A stretch of DNA of 64,000 nt, from contig NZ_CP122961.1 of assembly GCF_029854215.1 (NCBI RefSeq), forward strand, positions 3,720,001-3,784,000, given 5' to 3'. The position numbers and the translations under genes are program-made. This DNA is from Halomonas alkaliantarctica (lineage in GTDB: Bacteria > Pseudomonadota > Gammaproteobacteria > Pseudomonadales > Halomonadaceae). The notes below the pieces were generated by a model that saw only the letters and a list, made by a program, of their open reading frames with translations, made no database searches and had not been told where the DNA came from. This document shows positions 46,273 through 55,634 of the stretch, piece after piece. Each line of letters opens with the position of its first letter. Position 1 is the first letter of the stretch.

Positions 46273-47597
46273 TATCCCATCCCTAGCAGCGACATAATGT
46301 CAGCGATTTTAGCATCCAGTTCGTGCCACTCCTCGTCCGGCTGGGAGCCTGCCACAATGCCTGCACCGGCATAAAGGCGAATTGTTTCTGGGCCGATATG
46401 GGCGCAGCGAATGGCCACTGAAAGGTCACTGCTGGTGTGGCTGATTCTACCCAAGACGCCTGCATACCAGCCGCGGCGATGGCGCTCATGCTGGCGAATA
46501 AATGCCAGTGCCGACTCGCGGGGCACACCGCCCACCGCCGGGGTAGGCGGCAGCACGGCAAGCAACCGTTGGTCGGTGACGTTTTGGTGCAACTCGGCGT
46601 GAATCAGACGACGGATATGCTGCACCGAGCGCAGCTTAACAGTATGCGCCTCGCCCATCTGGACGTGAGAAGAGAGCGGCTCAAGCTGAGTCAAAAGCTG
46701 CTGATAGACACACTGGTTTTCCAAACTGTTTTTCTTATCGGCCAGCAGCTCATCGGCAAGCGCTTGATCTTGCTGGGCATCCCGCCCGCGCCGTGTAGTG
46801 CCCGCCAGCGCCTCGGTCATTAAGTGCCTGCCTTCACGCGTGTAGAGCCGTTCCGGCGGGCAGCCAATAAACGCTTCATGCGGGGTCAATTGGACGCCAA
46901 AGTGAAAACAGTCGGCGGCACCGGCCTGCCAGCGTGCCAGCAGCGCCCAAGGGCTAGGCGTTTCAGGTGTTGTCAGGCAGGTCTCCCGTGAGAGCACCAC
47001 CTTGGGTGTGTGGCTCAGGTGATCAGGATGGGTGACCTGTGCGACCGATGCCGCCCACTCTTTCTGGGCAGGGCGGTCTTCACGCTGATAAACATGCGGC
47101 AGCAAGCACGGCAGCGGCCGCTCCTCTTTCAGGGCAGCCAAACAGGCACGCGCCTGGACTATCTCGGCCTCTGGGCAACGATCATCAAAGCGTAAATTGA
47201 GTGATAGCGTCGCCCCAGTTTGCTGGCGCCTAAGCTCTATACGCGGCAGCAAAAAATGGCAGCCAGGAAAGTGCTCCCACCCTACCGTACTGGTGTCGAA
47301 AGCCATGCCACCGAAGTAGTCCGGCTGCTCGCCACCCAAATCAGCCAGCCTGGCAAGATCAGCCTGCAGCGCGGCTAGTGAATCAAACGCCTTAACAGCC
47401 CCCAACGTCGCATACTCAACGGCGCCAGCTTCTCGGGATTGCCAATAGAAGCGGGGATACTCGCTCTGCGCGTTTAGCCATCCCATCAGGTGATTGACCT
47501 GACAAGAGGTGCTAAGGCGTATAAACCCTTTTTTAGCGCTATCGCTAAGCGTATCGAGCTGGCTTTTGAGTGCCTCAACAGGAGGAATAAAGTGCAT
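46272..47597 (-). CDS. menF: Isochorismate synthase
   Basis: 441-residue chorismate-binding enzyme that commits chorismate to menaquinone. The C-terminal chorismate-binding domain (about 190-435) shows [22 protein letters not shown] near residue 270, [15 protein letters not shown] near 350 and [10 protein letters not shown] near 375. Siderophore-type isochorismate synthases are similar, but direct coupling to menD and menH fixes the role. The ribosome site is weak. doxX lies 35 bases upstream on the same strand. Confidence 0.92.
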   Translation of the reverse strand: MHFIPPVEALKSQLDTLSDSAKKGFIRLSTSCQVNHLMGWLNAQSEYPRFYWQSREAGAVEYATLGAVKAFDSLAALQADLARLADLGGEQPDYFGGMAFDTSTVGWEHFPGCHFLLPRIELRRQQTGATLSLNLRFDDRCPEAEIVQARACLAALKEERPLPCLLPHVYQREDRPAQKEWAASVAQVTHPDHLSHTPKVVLSRETCLTTPETPSPWALLARWQAGAADCFHFGVQLTPHEAFIGCPPERLYTREGRHLMTEALAGTTRRGRDAQQDQALADELLADKKNSLENQCVYQQLLTQLEPLSSHVQMGEAHTVKLRSVQHIRRLIHAELHQNVTDQRLLAVLPPTPAVGGVPRESALAFIRQHERHRRGWYAGVLGRISHTSSDLSVAIRCAHIGPETIRLYAGAGIVAGSQPDEEWHELDAKIADIMSLLGMG

Positions 47598-47632
47598 AAT
47601 TTACCTATTAGGCCAGCCTTTTCAATTACCTA

Positions 47633-48130
47633 CTAATGACTACTGGGGTGCTTCAGGCCTAGTTTTTGTTTCATATAGGGTAGCACCCATCGATCGCCGC
47701 CAAACCGCCCTGCATTGGCCCCCGCCACCAGCAAAAAAAACGTCAGCGCAATCATCCATGGATTAGTGGACACCGTGCCTGCCATCAAAAACGACATGTT
47801 CATCACGATGGCGAAAAACGCAGCAAACGAGGTCAGCACACCAACGATCAAACCCAATCCAACTAACACTTCTCCCAGCGGTATAATGACATTAATGATA
47901 TCGGCATTGGGCAATGCAACATTCTCTAGAAAGGCAACATAATTCGGGTAAACCGCGCTTCCCTCACGCATCACAGGATTGGCGACAGCATTGCTCAAGA
48001 AACCCTCAGCGCTAAAGCCACCGGTGATCTTACCGATGCCCAGGGTTAGCCAGGTGATGCCTAAGTAGAGCCGTAGCAGTAACCAAACTACCGCCATATA
48101 TTTGTTATGTCTAAATAAGTCGCCAATCAT
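47633..48130 (-). CDS. DoxX-family membrane protein
   Basis: 165-residue protein with four hydrophobic helices and the DoxX pattern (LLRLYLGITWLTLGIGKI near residue 20, IPLGEVLVGLGLIVGVLT near 85, LLVAGANAGRFGGDRWVLP near 132). DoxX-like proteins are linked to quinone or thiol redox chemistry in various bacteria, without an agreed function. AGGAG precedes the ATG. It is 35 bases upstream of menF on the same strand, so it may be the first gene of that operon. A role near the quinone pool is only an inference. Confidence 0.82.
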   Translation of the reverse strand: MIGDLFRHNKYMAVVWLLLRLYLGITWLTLGIGKITGGFSAEGFLSNAVANPVMREGSAVYPNYVAFLENVALPNADIINVIIPLGEVLVGLGLIVGVLTSFAAFFAIVMNMSFLMAGTVSTNPWMIALTFFLLVAGANAGRFGGDRWVLPYMKQKLGLKHPSSH

Positions 48131-48272
48131 CGCGTAAACTCCTGGTATAGGGTCACCAGCAGTTTGAGGGAAGAGAACACCCCTTGTTTTGATGCAGGTC
48201 TACTTTTGAGCACGCAATCATACATTGACGAATGTTTATTGAATGAAAACGGTCAACAGGAATATCGACGGA

Positions 48273-49199
48273 ATGGAACAAAATAGTCAGCGCCGCCCCT
48301 ACCAAGCCTGGGTACTCGCCGCTCGCCCCCGAACGCTGCCTCTGGCGTGTGCTTCCATTCTGCTGGGTACTGGGCTAGCCGCGAGTGTGGATGCACTGAA
48401 TATGGCGGTGCTTTTGCTTGCTTTATTAACAGCGATAGCACTCCAAGTGCTATCTAATTTAGCCAACGATTACGGTGATGCCGCATCGGGTGCCGACGAC
48501 GAACAGCGTATAGGGCCTGAAAGAGCGGTCGCTTCCGGTTTGCTTACCCCGGAAAAAATGCGCACGGGGATGATCGTTGCGGCCACGCTTGCCGCAGTAC
48601 TGGGGCTGTTATTGCTGGTCGCCGCGTTTGGGGATCACTGGGGGCAGATTCTCATCTTCATTTTATTAGGGGCTGCTGCCCTATTGGCAGCAGTGACCTA
48701 TACCGTAGGGCTTGGCGGCACCCCTTATGGCTACCGAGGGTTTGGGGACATTGCGGTCTTTGTATTTTTTGGGCTACTCGGCGTCTTGGGCACCTACTAT
48801 CTACATGTACAGCAACTAAGCTGGTTGCCCTTTCTGCCTGCCGCCGCCTGCGGTTTGCTGGCCACCGCCGTACTCAATGTCAATAACGTACGCGATATCG
48901 AAAGCGACGCGCGCAACGGCAAGATCACCCTGGCGGTGCGGCTTGGTCGCACCAAGGCGATTAACTACCACTGGACGCTGCTGGGCATGGCGCTGCTGCT
49001 TACCTTGATCTACATGGTTGCACTGCCGGTACCGTGGGTGGGATGGAGCTGCCTGCTGGTGGCCAAGCCATTGACCGATGCAGCCAGAACGTTAAGCCAT
49101 ACCCGTGATGGCGAGATGCTAACCAATATGCTGAAGAAAACGGCCATTTCAACGCTACTTTATAGCGTGTTGCTGTCTATTGGCTTGGCCTTTTTCTGA
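48273..49199 (+). CDS. menA: 1,4-Dihydroxy-2-naphthoate polyprenyltransferase
   Basis: 308-residue UbiA-superfamily membrane prenyltransferase attaching the isoprenoid tail in menaquinone synthesis. The first aspartate-rich site is in LSNLANDYGDAASGADDEQR near residue 65, the second in NVNNVRDIESDARNGKITLA near 208, both in MenA form. AARPRTLPLACASILLGTG at the N-terminus matches MenA. An ATG at 48243 is also possible; 48273 matches the usual N-terminus and follows an AGGA. It is divergent from doxX-menFDH. Confidence 0.93.
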   Translation: MEQNSQRRPYQAWVLAARPRTLPLACASILLGTGLAASVDALNMAVLLLALLTAIALQVLSNLANDYGDAASGADDEQRIGPERAVASGLLTPEKMRTGMIVAATLAAVLGLLLLVAAFGDHWGQILIFILLGAAALLAAVTYTVGLGGTPYGYRGFGDIAVFVFFGLLGVLGTYYLHVQQLSWLPFLPAAACGLLATAVLNVNNVRDIESDARNGKITLAVRLGRTKAINYHWTLLGMALLLTLIYMVALPVPWVGWSCLLVAKPLTDAARTLSHTRDGEMLTNMLKKTAISTLLYSVLLSIGLAFF

Positions 49200-49232
49200 C
49201 TGTATACCTGAAAACTAAAGTTTCTAAAGATT

Positions 49233-49269
49233 TTTTAAGGCTATGAACTCACTTTTCATGGCCTTAAAA
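49233..49269 (+). terminator. Hairpin after menA
   Basis: Arms TTTTAAGGCTATGAA and TTCATGGCCTTAAAA pair over 15 bases with one G-T pair and a 7-base loop. It lies between the convergent menA and histidine kinase genes. No long T run follows, so it is an imperfect intrinsic terminator, possibly used from both sides. Confidence 0.55.
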
Positions 49270-49360
49270 TCTGAATGGAACAGCTTGCATATCTGAACAG
49301 GCTTTTACTCATTGTAAATTAATACGTGTACTTTACTGTCACCATTTCAGACATCGATTA

Positions 49361-50656
49361 TTAACTATTCATCTCACTACATGGATTTGACTCAAAACAT
49401 ACACAAACGACTGCCTGACTTTCCTTAACTGTATTATAATAACCCCACCCAAGTCGCTGAGTAAGCTTTGAAGTCAACTCTAACCCTAGACCAAAACCCA
49501 GGCTGTCAGCCTCATCATTATCAATATTGAGATCATTAACTATCTCAACAACACTATCCCTCTGCGTAATACAAATACCGCCTTCAGTCGCATGTTGAAA
49601 AGCATTGCGAATGAGATTTCCTAGAACAATTTGAACTGCAGCTTCCGGCAATTTACAACTATAAGGATTGGTCTCTAACGAAACCGTGATATCTTTATAT
49701 TTCAAAAGATAGCCCAAATCATCGACCAAACCATTTACCAGCAAATCCAACCTGAAATCTTTAATAAAAAGTGGTTCACTATCAGTCTTTCCTAGCCATA
49801 ACAACGTTGTCGTTAAGTCTTTCATGGTTTGGCTTGCGCGTTCTATACGTTCTACTACAGCTATTTCACGCGGGTCGTTCTGCAATATGGACTGATGCTC
49901 TTTTAGCTTGCGAAGTAACTCAACATTATTTTGTATCACACTTATAGGTGTACGCAATTCATGGCTAGTATGACGCAAAAAAGATTGTTCCCTATCGAGT
50001 CCTTCTTTTACTGAAATCAGACTATTGCGTACCAGCCGGGCAAAATCATTTAGGTCCCGGAATCCAAAATCTGGAATGTGGTCATCCAGCGTTTTTTCAT
50101 TCAACTCTCGAGCCCAAACACCAAGGCGGGCTACGGGACGAGCTAGCTGATATAAAAACCACCATACCACCAGTGCTACCGAAGCAGCGGAACCCAGCCC
50201 AATAACAAGCAACGTTATTAGTGATTCTCTGGCGTGGCTCTTCACCATTTCGGAGACCGTATCGGGTGAAATGTAAAAACTCACATAAAAGGTTTCTCCA
50301 CGGACATCCACAGCCATATAAAAAAACATTAGATCAAAGGGTTCAGCCCCACCTTTCATATTTAATTTTTGTAACTGGTTATCGCTAGGTGGGGTAGGTT
50401 CTGACTCAACAATGGAGGCTGGCTGATCGTGCCATTCACGAGTCACTTTATAGTTATCGAAACCTTTGAGATTAGAGCCGGACTCATCCTCGGCATAGAC
50501 AGTGGCAGCCCAGTTTAAGTTATCGACAATAATGGTATCCATACCACTCATGAAATACCGAGTTGATAAGAAGCTATAGCCTGTGATGAGTACGAAAGCT
50601 ATGACGGTAAAGACTAGTATCAATGCTCCGCGAAGGCTGGGATTAGCCTTGCTCAT
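49361..50656 (-). CDS. Sensor histidine kinase of the RND operon
   Basis: 431-residue inner-membrane kinase. A membrane helix near residues 10-31, a periplasmic domain of about 115 residues, a second helix near 146-170 and a HAMP-like linker precede the phosphoacceptor domain (HTSHELRTPISVIQNNVELL near 233). The ATP-binding domain keeps the N box (LGNLIRNAFQHA) and a G2-type GFGLGLELTSKL. The usual G1 motif DxGxG is replaced by IVNDLNID, a divergence worth noting. The start overlaps the response regulator stop by 14 bases; a longer frame is less likely. Last gene of a five-gene operon. Confidence 0.9.
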   Translation of the reverse strand: MSKANPSLRGALILVFTVIAFVLITGYSFLSTRYFMSGMDTIIVDNLNWAATVYAEDESGSNLKGFDNYKVTREWHDQPASIVESEPTPPSDNQLQKLNMKGGAEPFDLMFFYMAVDVRGETFYVSFYISPDTVSEMVKSHARESLITLLVIGLGSAASVALVVWWFLYQLARPVARLGVWARELNEKTLDDHIPDFGFRDLNDFARLVRNSLISVKEGLDREQSFLRHTSHELRTPISVIQNNVELLRKLKEHQSILQNDPREIAVVERIERASQTMKDLTTTLLWLGKTDSEPLFIKDFRLDLLVNGLVDDLGYLLKYKDITVSLETNPYSCKLPEAAVQIVLGNLIRNAFQHATEGGICITQRDSVVEIVNDLNIDNDEADSLGFGLGLELTSKLTQRLGWGYYNTVKESQAVVCVCFESNPCSEMNS

Positions 50657-51323
50657 GACTTTCTCGTAGAGCAAAACCAAAACCTGGCACAGTGTGTATC
50701 AAGCGAGACAAAAATCCTGAATCCACCGCCTTACGCAGATAATGCATATGGACCTTAAGCACATTGCTGTCAGGAATTCTGTCTCCCCAGACTGCCGCTT
50801 CTAGCTTTTGCCTGTTTACCGCTTCTGGAGCGGCTCTTAGCAAAGCTTCTAGAAGCTGCCAGGCTGTAGGCGTTAACTTCAATCGTTGGCCAGAGCGTAA
50901 AACCTCGCGCTTATTCAAGTCCATTTCCAGTCCTCCATAGCTCAGGATCTGCGCTTGTCCACTACGACGACGAGTCAACGCTTGTACCCGTGCCACTAAC
51001 TCATCAAGTTCAAAAGGTTTTACGAGAAAATCGTCGGTACCCGCTCGAAAACCATCTAGCTTGTCTTGAAGCCTATCGCGAGCGGTGAGAATTAGCACAG
51101 GAATATCCTTGCCCTCATTTCGGAGCTTTTGGCATAAGGTCAATCCATCAAGTCGAGGTAGATTAATATCCAGCAGCAAAGCGTCATAATCATGATCTTG
51201 CAGCAGATAAAGTCCTCTTATGCCGTTGCTGGCATGATCACAGTGGATGTTTTCCAGCTCTAAATATTGCACAACAGTTTCTGCCAGATCATGATCATCT
51301 TCTACCAACAATATATCTAGCAT
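50643..51323 (-). CDS. OmpR-family response regulator of the RND operon
   Basis: 226-residue regulator with an N-terminal receiver (acidic pocket LVEDDHD, phosphoacceptor Asp52 in LLLDINLPRLDG, conserved lysine in FLVKPFELDEL) and a C-terminal winged helix. The C-terminal domain contains LTPTAWQLLEALLRAAPEAV and NVLKVHMHYLRKAVD. It begins on the last base of the RND pump stop (TAATG). A direct repeat of the PmrA/BasR type upstream of the operon is its likely target, making the operon self-regulated. Confidence 0.93.
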   Translation of the reverse strand: MLDILLVEDDHDLAETVVQYLELENIHCDHASNGIRGLYLLQDHDYDALLLDINLPRLDGLTLCQKLRNEGKDIPVLILTARDRLQDKLDGFRAGTDDFLVKPFELDELVARVQALTRRRSGQAQILSYGGLEMDLNKREVLRSGQRLKLTPTAWQLLEALLRAAPEAVNRQKLEAAVWGDRIPDSNVLKVHMHYLRKAVDSGFLSRLIHTVPGFGFALRESHEQG

Positions 51324-54300
51324 TACTCCCGTACTCCCTCATTCGCTTCACTGTTTACCAATCGCTTCAACCGGATAGCAATATCCTCTTGAATAGCCAT
51401 CAACGAGGGTATCAACACTAGGATAATGATTGTTGAAAAAAGAATACCATAGGCAAGCGAAACGGCTGCGGGGATCAAAAACTGGGCCTGTGTCGACGTT
51501 TCACTCAGCAATGGCACCAACCCGGCAAACGTTGTCATTGACGTAAGTAGTACAGGGCGTAAACGACTGGTACAAGCCGATACCATCGCCTGCTGGTGGT
51601 CGTGATTTTCTAGGCTTTCCTGATTATATTGGCTCACCAGCAACAGGCTGTTGTTGATCACTACCCCGCTAAGGGCAATAACGCCATTTAATGACAGTAT
51701 GCTCAAAGGCAAATCATACAGCCAGTGACCAATGATAGCGCCCATGACGCCAAACGGAATAGCGCTCATAATGACTAAGGGTTGAATATAGGATTTCAGT
51801 GGAATAGCTAGCAACATATAGATTGCCAGCATCGCTAGCAAGAACATGGTTATCATTGATGAGGATGTTTCTTGCTGCTCTTCAGCTTCACCTCCAAAAT
51901 GGATTTCTAAATTTGGATATTTCTGTTGCAGGTCATTGGCGATAGTTATTTTTAAACTGCTCACCAAATCAGTGACAGATCTCACTTCTTTATCTACATC
52001 AGCGGTAACATAAACTGCTCTCTGACTATCAATTCGCGTAATAGTGTCTTGGGAAAATCCATAACTGACTTTAGCTACAGAAGAAACGGGGACGACATCA
52101 CCAGAGGGCGTACGCACGTTAGCATTTAATACATCCGCGGCACTGCCTCTCTCAGTTTCTGGATAACGAACTTTAACTTCAACTTCATCACCACCACGTT
52201 GATAACGCTGCACTACCTGGCCGCTAAACGCTTGGTAAACCTGCGAGGCTAACTCATCAGTTGTCATACCCAGGCTCTTTCCTTGATCAGTCAACGTTAA
52301 ACTAAGCTGGGGTTGAGTGGGGGTCAGGTTATCCTCAATACCGCTGATGGCGCTAATACCCTGAAGGTACTCTTTTAGTTCATCACCTGCTTGGCTGAGC
52401 ACTTCATCATCACTGGAGCGCAGCTCTACTCTTAAAGCATCTACCATCATCTGGTTACTTTGAATACTTAAGGTTTGTGTGCCTTCCGGTGTATTCGTCT
52501 GTTCCCGCCAGCTACGGGCAAATTGTTCCAATGTATATGGCGCATTTCCAACAAGCTCTAAGGTGACCGAGCCACTTTGGTCATCTTCTGATATCACCTG
52601 CAAGTTGGCGATTGCGCTCTCGTCGTTACTGCTGTCTTCGCGCAATGCTTCATCTACTTCGAAAGCGCGATCCTCTAGCAGACTAAGAGCAGCATGGGTT
52701 AATCCATAACTAGCATCTTTGTGCATGGTTAAATTAGCGGTAACAGTTTCCCCAGGAACATCAGGAAAGAAACTCATACGCACCGTGCCATTGAAGGGCA
52801 TCGACATCACCAACACTAGAAAGCCTATACCAACTACCACAACGGCATAACGATGGCTGATGGCTTGATGTATGGCTGGGGTATAAACCTTACGGTTAAA
52901 CCATGTCAGGCCACTATCTGCGCCATTCTGCACTTTTTGCCAAGTCGCCGCCATTCGGTTGCTGCGCTCACCATCACGATGAGTTTTAAGGTGAGCCAAG
53001 TGAGCAGGCAGTATTAACTTAGACTCTACGACCGATAGTAATAGGCAAATCGTAACGACCACCGCAAACTGCGCGTATAACTGTCCTAACATGCCACTCG
53101 TCTGCGATAGTGCCGCAAATGCAGCCACAGTGGTAAACGCACCAAATAGGGTAGGAACAGCGACGACCATAGTACCTTTAATAGTATTTGCCAGGGTATC
53201 ACCATCTTTTTCCCTAGTAGCATAAACACTTTCGCCAATCACTACAGCGTCGTCTACAACAATACCCAACGCCATGATAAAACCGAATGTCGTAAACTCA
53301 TTTAGTGAAAGGTCAGCAAAACTGCTGCCCATAAAAAAGAAAGTGCCAAAGAAAATAAAAGGTAATCCTGCGGCCACCCAAAAAGCCACTTTCAGATTCA
53401 GAAACACCGCAAGCAAAAAGAATACCAGCGCTATTCCCATTACAGCATTTTCCGCCAGCAGTCTTAGACGACTTGAAATATTTTCACTATTGTCATCCCA
53501 ACTAGCCAACTCTACGCCAGCTGGCAATGTGCCATCTCTATACCACTCTTCAATCACTTCTTCTGTGGCGGATACAGTGCGCAGAACATCGTCTTTGCCA
53601 ATACTTATGACATTTAAAGTGAGACTTTCCTCGCCGTTAAAACGAGACAATACGGGTGTTGTATCATCATAAGTATCAAGAATGCTTGCCACATCGCCTA
53701 ATGTAACAGTGCCGTATTTAGCCGAAGAAATCAGTGGAATAAGGGCAAACTCTTTAGCGTAATACGCCTGCTCTGACGCTTTAAGCTGAAGAAACAGACG
53801 CTCGTGTCGCAGTATAGCCGTCGAGGTATTAGAAGAGAAATTGTTGATGGCATTTTGTACATCAGTCAAAGACAAACCATAGGCTTGCAAACGAGCTTCA
53901 TTTACCTCAACTGATATAATGGGATCAATCCAGCCAGAGTAAGTGACGCGGCTAATATCAGGTTGGGCCAAAAGATCTGTCTTCAACTGATTAGCCAACT
54001 GCTGCAATGTGTAGCGACTGGCATCTCCATATAGTTGCAGCGCAATGGCATCAGACGCCTGCTCATCTTTTTCTACTGATGGCGCTTCTGCTTCCGCAGG
54101 AAAGTTAGAGATGGCATCTACTTTATTTTTAACATCGCTTAGTAAGGTATCAAGACTATAATCTGATTGCCCTTCAACAGTGACGGTAACACCCTGGCTA
54201 TCAGAGGTTGACGTGACGGATTTGATGCCAGTGACGCCTTCCAGAGCCTCCTCGATCTTAATGGCAACCCCCTCCTCGCTTTGCTGAGCGGAACCACTTA

Positions 54301-54472
54301 GGTAGGTAACCGAGATAGTGAGGCTCTCAGGTTCAGCGGCAGGAAATGCTTCTTTACGCAGATCAAATACGGTCAGCAGGCCAGCAACAATGACGATCAT
54401 AAGCAGCAAGTTGGCTGCCACTGGATTGGCGGCAAACCAAGGAATCAAACCTTTATAAGTACGTTCAGTCAT
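51323..54472 (-). CDS. RND-family efflux permease (second system)
   Basis: 1049-residue proton-driven pump. N-terminal FAANPVAANLLLMIVIVAGLL is followed by the first periplasmic domain. The central membrane block includes GFIMALGIVVDDAVVIGESVY near residue 400, with the conserved aspartates, and the C-terminal block has LNGVIALSGVVINNSLLLVSQYN near 945. It belongs to a branch distinct from the pump at 7701. It overlaps the adaptor gene by eight bases and touches the response regulator gene. The substrate is unknown; envelope stress or cationic peptides could be guessed from the regulator type only. Confidence 0.93.
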   Translation of the reverse strand: MTERTYKGLIPWFAANPVAANLLLMIVIVAGLLTVFDLRKEAFPAAEPESLTISVTYLSGSAQQSEEGVAIKIEEALEGVTGIKSVTSTSDSQGVTVTVEGQSDYSLDTLLSDVKNKVDAISNFPAEAEAPSVEKDEQASDAIALQLYGDASRYTLQQLANQLKTDLLAQPDISRVTYSGWIDPIISVEVNEARLQAYGLSLTDVQNAINNFSSNTSTAILRHERLFLQLKASEQAYYAKEFALIPLISSAKYGTVTLGDVASILDTYDDTTPVLSRFNGEESLTLNVISIGKDDVLRTVSATEEVIEEWYRDGTLPAGVELASWDDNSENISSRLRLLAENAVMGIALVFFLLAVFLNLKVAFWVAAGLPFIFFGTFFFMGSSFADLSLNEFTTFGFIMALGIVVDDAVVIGESVYATREKDGDTLANTIKGTMVVAVPTLFGAFTTVAAFAALSQTSGMLGQLYAQFAVVVTICLLLSVVESKLILPAHLAHLKTHRDGERSNRMAATWQKVQNGADSGLTWFNRKVYTPAIHQAISHRYAVVVVGIGFLVLVMSMPFNGTVRMSFFPDVPGETVTANLTMHKDASYGLTHAALSLLEDRAFEVDEALREDSSNDESAIANLQVISEDDQSGSVTLELVGNAPYTLEQFARSWREQTNTPEGTQTLSIQSNQMMVDALRVELRSSDDEVLSQAGDELKEYLQGISAISGIEDNLTPTQPQLSLTLTDQGKSLGMTTDELASQVYQAFSGQVVQRYQRGGDEVEVKVRYPETERGSAADVLNANVRTPSGDVVPVSSVAKVSYGFSQDTITRIDSQRAVYVTADVDKEVRSVTDLVSSLKITIANDLQQKYPNLEIHFGGEAEEQQETSSSMITMFLLAMLAIYMLLAIPLKSYIQPLVIMSAIPFGVMGAIIGHWLYDLPLSILSLNGVIALSGVVINNSLLLVSQYNQESLENHDHQQAMVSACTSRLRPVLLTSMTTFAGLVPLLSETSTQAQFLIPAAVSLAYGILFSTIIILVLIPSLMAIQEDIAIRLKRLVNSEANEGVRE

Positions 54473-55634
54473 CAGACAACTCGCTCTGTGGCGTCACAGC
54501 CATGCCTTCGCTGTAGCTACTGAGAGGCTGAATGACGACCGTTGCTTGGTCATAACCTTCCGGGTGCTCAACATAAATGTGCTGTTGATCGGAAAATATA
54601 ATATTGGCTGGATGTGCTTTTAGGAGGCCTTCATCCGAGACGGTTAAAATTTCTTCACGCTGGCTTAGTGCTGAGGCTGGCAGTTTCCAAAGATTGGCAA
54701 CGGAGCGCCCAGGAATTTGTGCTTTTAAGAACGTACCGGGGTAGAGGCTGGGTTCCTGAGCAAGCGGTTCATCTACTGCTACGACCAATGCCCGCTGACG
54801 CGTATCACTATTCAGATTCTTCTCGGTGCGAATCACAGAGCCAATCCATTGCTCTCCGGTTTCCATTTGCGTTAGTTCCACTGAAAGACGCCCTGAAACT
54901 AACTCATCTTCATTAGGCAGAACCGACCAGTCACTCGCAGAAAGGGGAATGACGACTTCCACTCTGTTCGAACTCAACAATTGGCCAATCTCATTACCCG
55001 CCTGAGCATAACTGCCTGGTGAGATACTTCGACCGATGACGATAGCATCGAAAGGGGCCTTAATTTGAGTGCTAGCTAGGTTTTTCTCTGCCTCTGCAAC
55101 GGCTTGGCGCGAGCTGTCCAAAGCAGCTTGAGCGGCGGCTAGCTGAGGTTCCCGTAAAGCTAACGTAGACAGCGGAGATCCTGATATTCCTGAAGAAGAC
55201 CATTCCTGCTCAGCTTGTTGCGCTTCCTGCTCCTCTTCTAAATAGCTGACTAACGCTTCTGCCTGGGCTTCACGCGCAGACTCTAATTCTGCCTGCCACT
55301 GACTATCTTCAAGCGTGGCTAACACCTCTCCCTGCACGACCAACCGGCCAGAGTTAAAGCTGTCGCTGACACTTATCACTTGCCCACTAATGCGACTATT
55401 TAGGTCTAATTCGAATAGAGCTTCAGCGCTGCCTACTCCCTCAACGCTGGCTCGATATGTGCCCGGCGTTACTTCTACAACATTGACAGTGGGTCTTTGT
55501 GGCTCCTGAACAGGGGGTGTTTCCTGCAGGTTATTCTTGTTTTCGGCCATTCGAACACCGCTATAGACAAACACCACTACGAGAAATAATAAGGCCAGTA
55601 CCAACACTAGCCTACGCACATTTTTACGTCTCAT
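54465..55634 (-). CDS. RND efflux periplasmic adaptor (second system)
   Basis: 389-residue membrane-fusion protein anchored by an N-terminal helix (LVLVLALLFLVVVFVYSGV), not by a lipid. The barrel-sandwich halves (GQVISVSDSFNSGRLVVQGE near residue 85; TQIKAPFDAIVIGRSISPGS near 195) flank a long helical hairpin rich in Glu and Gln. The C-terminal beta domain ends with a polar tail. The start overlaps the stop of the outer-membrane factor gene by four bases. Confidence 0.92.
   Translation of the reverse strand: MRRKNVRRLVLVLALLFLVVVFVYSGVRMAENKNNLQETPPVQEPQRPTVNVVEVTPGTYRASVEGVGSAEALFELDLNSRISGQVISVSDSFNSGRLVVQGEVLATLEDSQWQAELESAREAQAEALVSYLEEEQEAQQAEQEWSSSGISGSPLSTLALREPQLAAAQAALDSSRQAVAEAEKNLASTQIKAPFDAIVIGRSISPGSYAQAGNEIGQLLSSNRVEVVIPLSASDWSVLPNEDELVSGRLSVELTQMETGEQWIGSVIRTEKNLNSDTRQRALVVAVDEPLAQEPSLYPGTFLKAQIPGRSVANLWKLPASALSQREEILTVSDEGLLKAHPANIIFSDQQHIYVEHPEGYDQATVVIQPLSSYSEGMAVTPQSELSDD

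Noticed and set aside
48228-48241. Inverted repeat ACATT-N4-AATGT before menA considered as an FNR site
   Set aside because: It does not fit TTGAT-N4-ATCAA, and five-base arms in AT-rich DNA are weak evidence.
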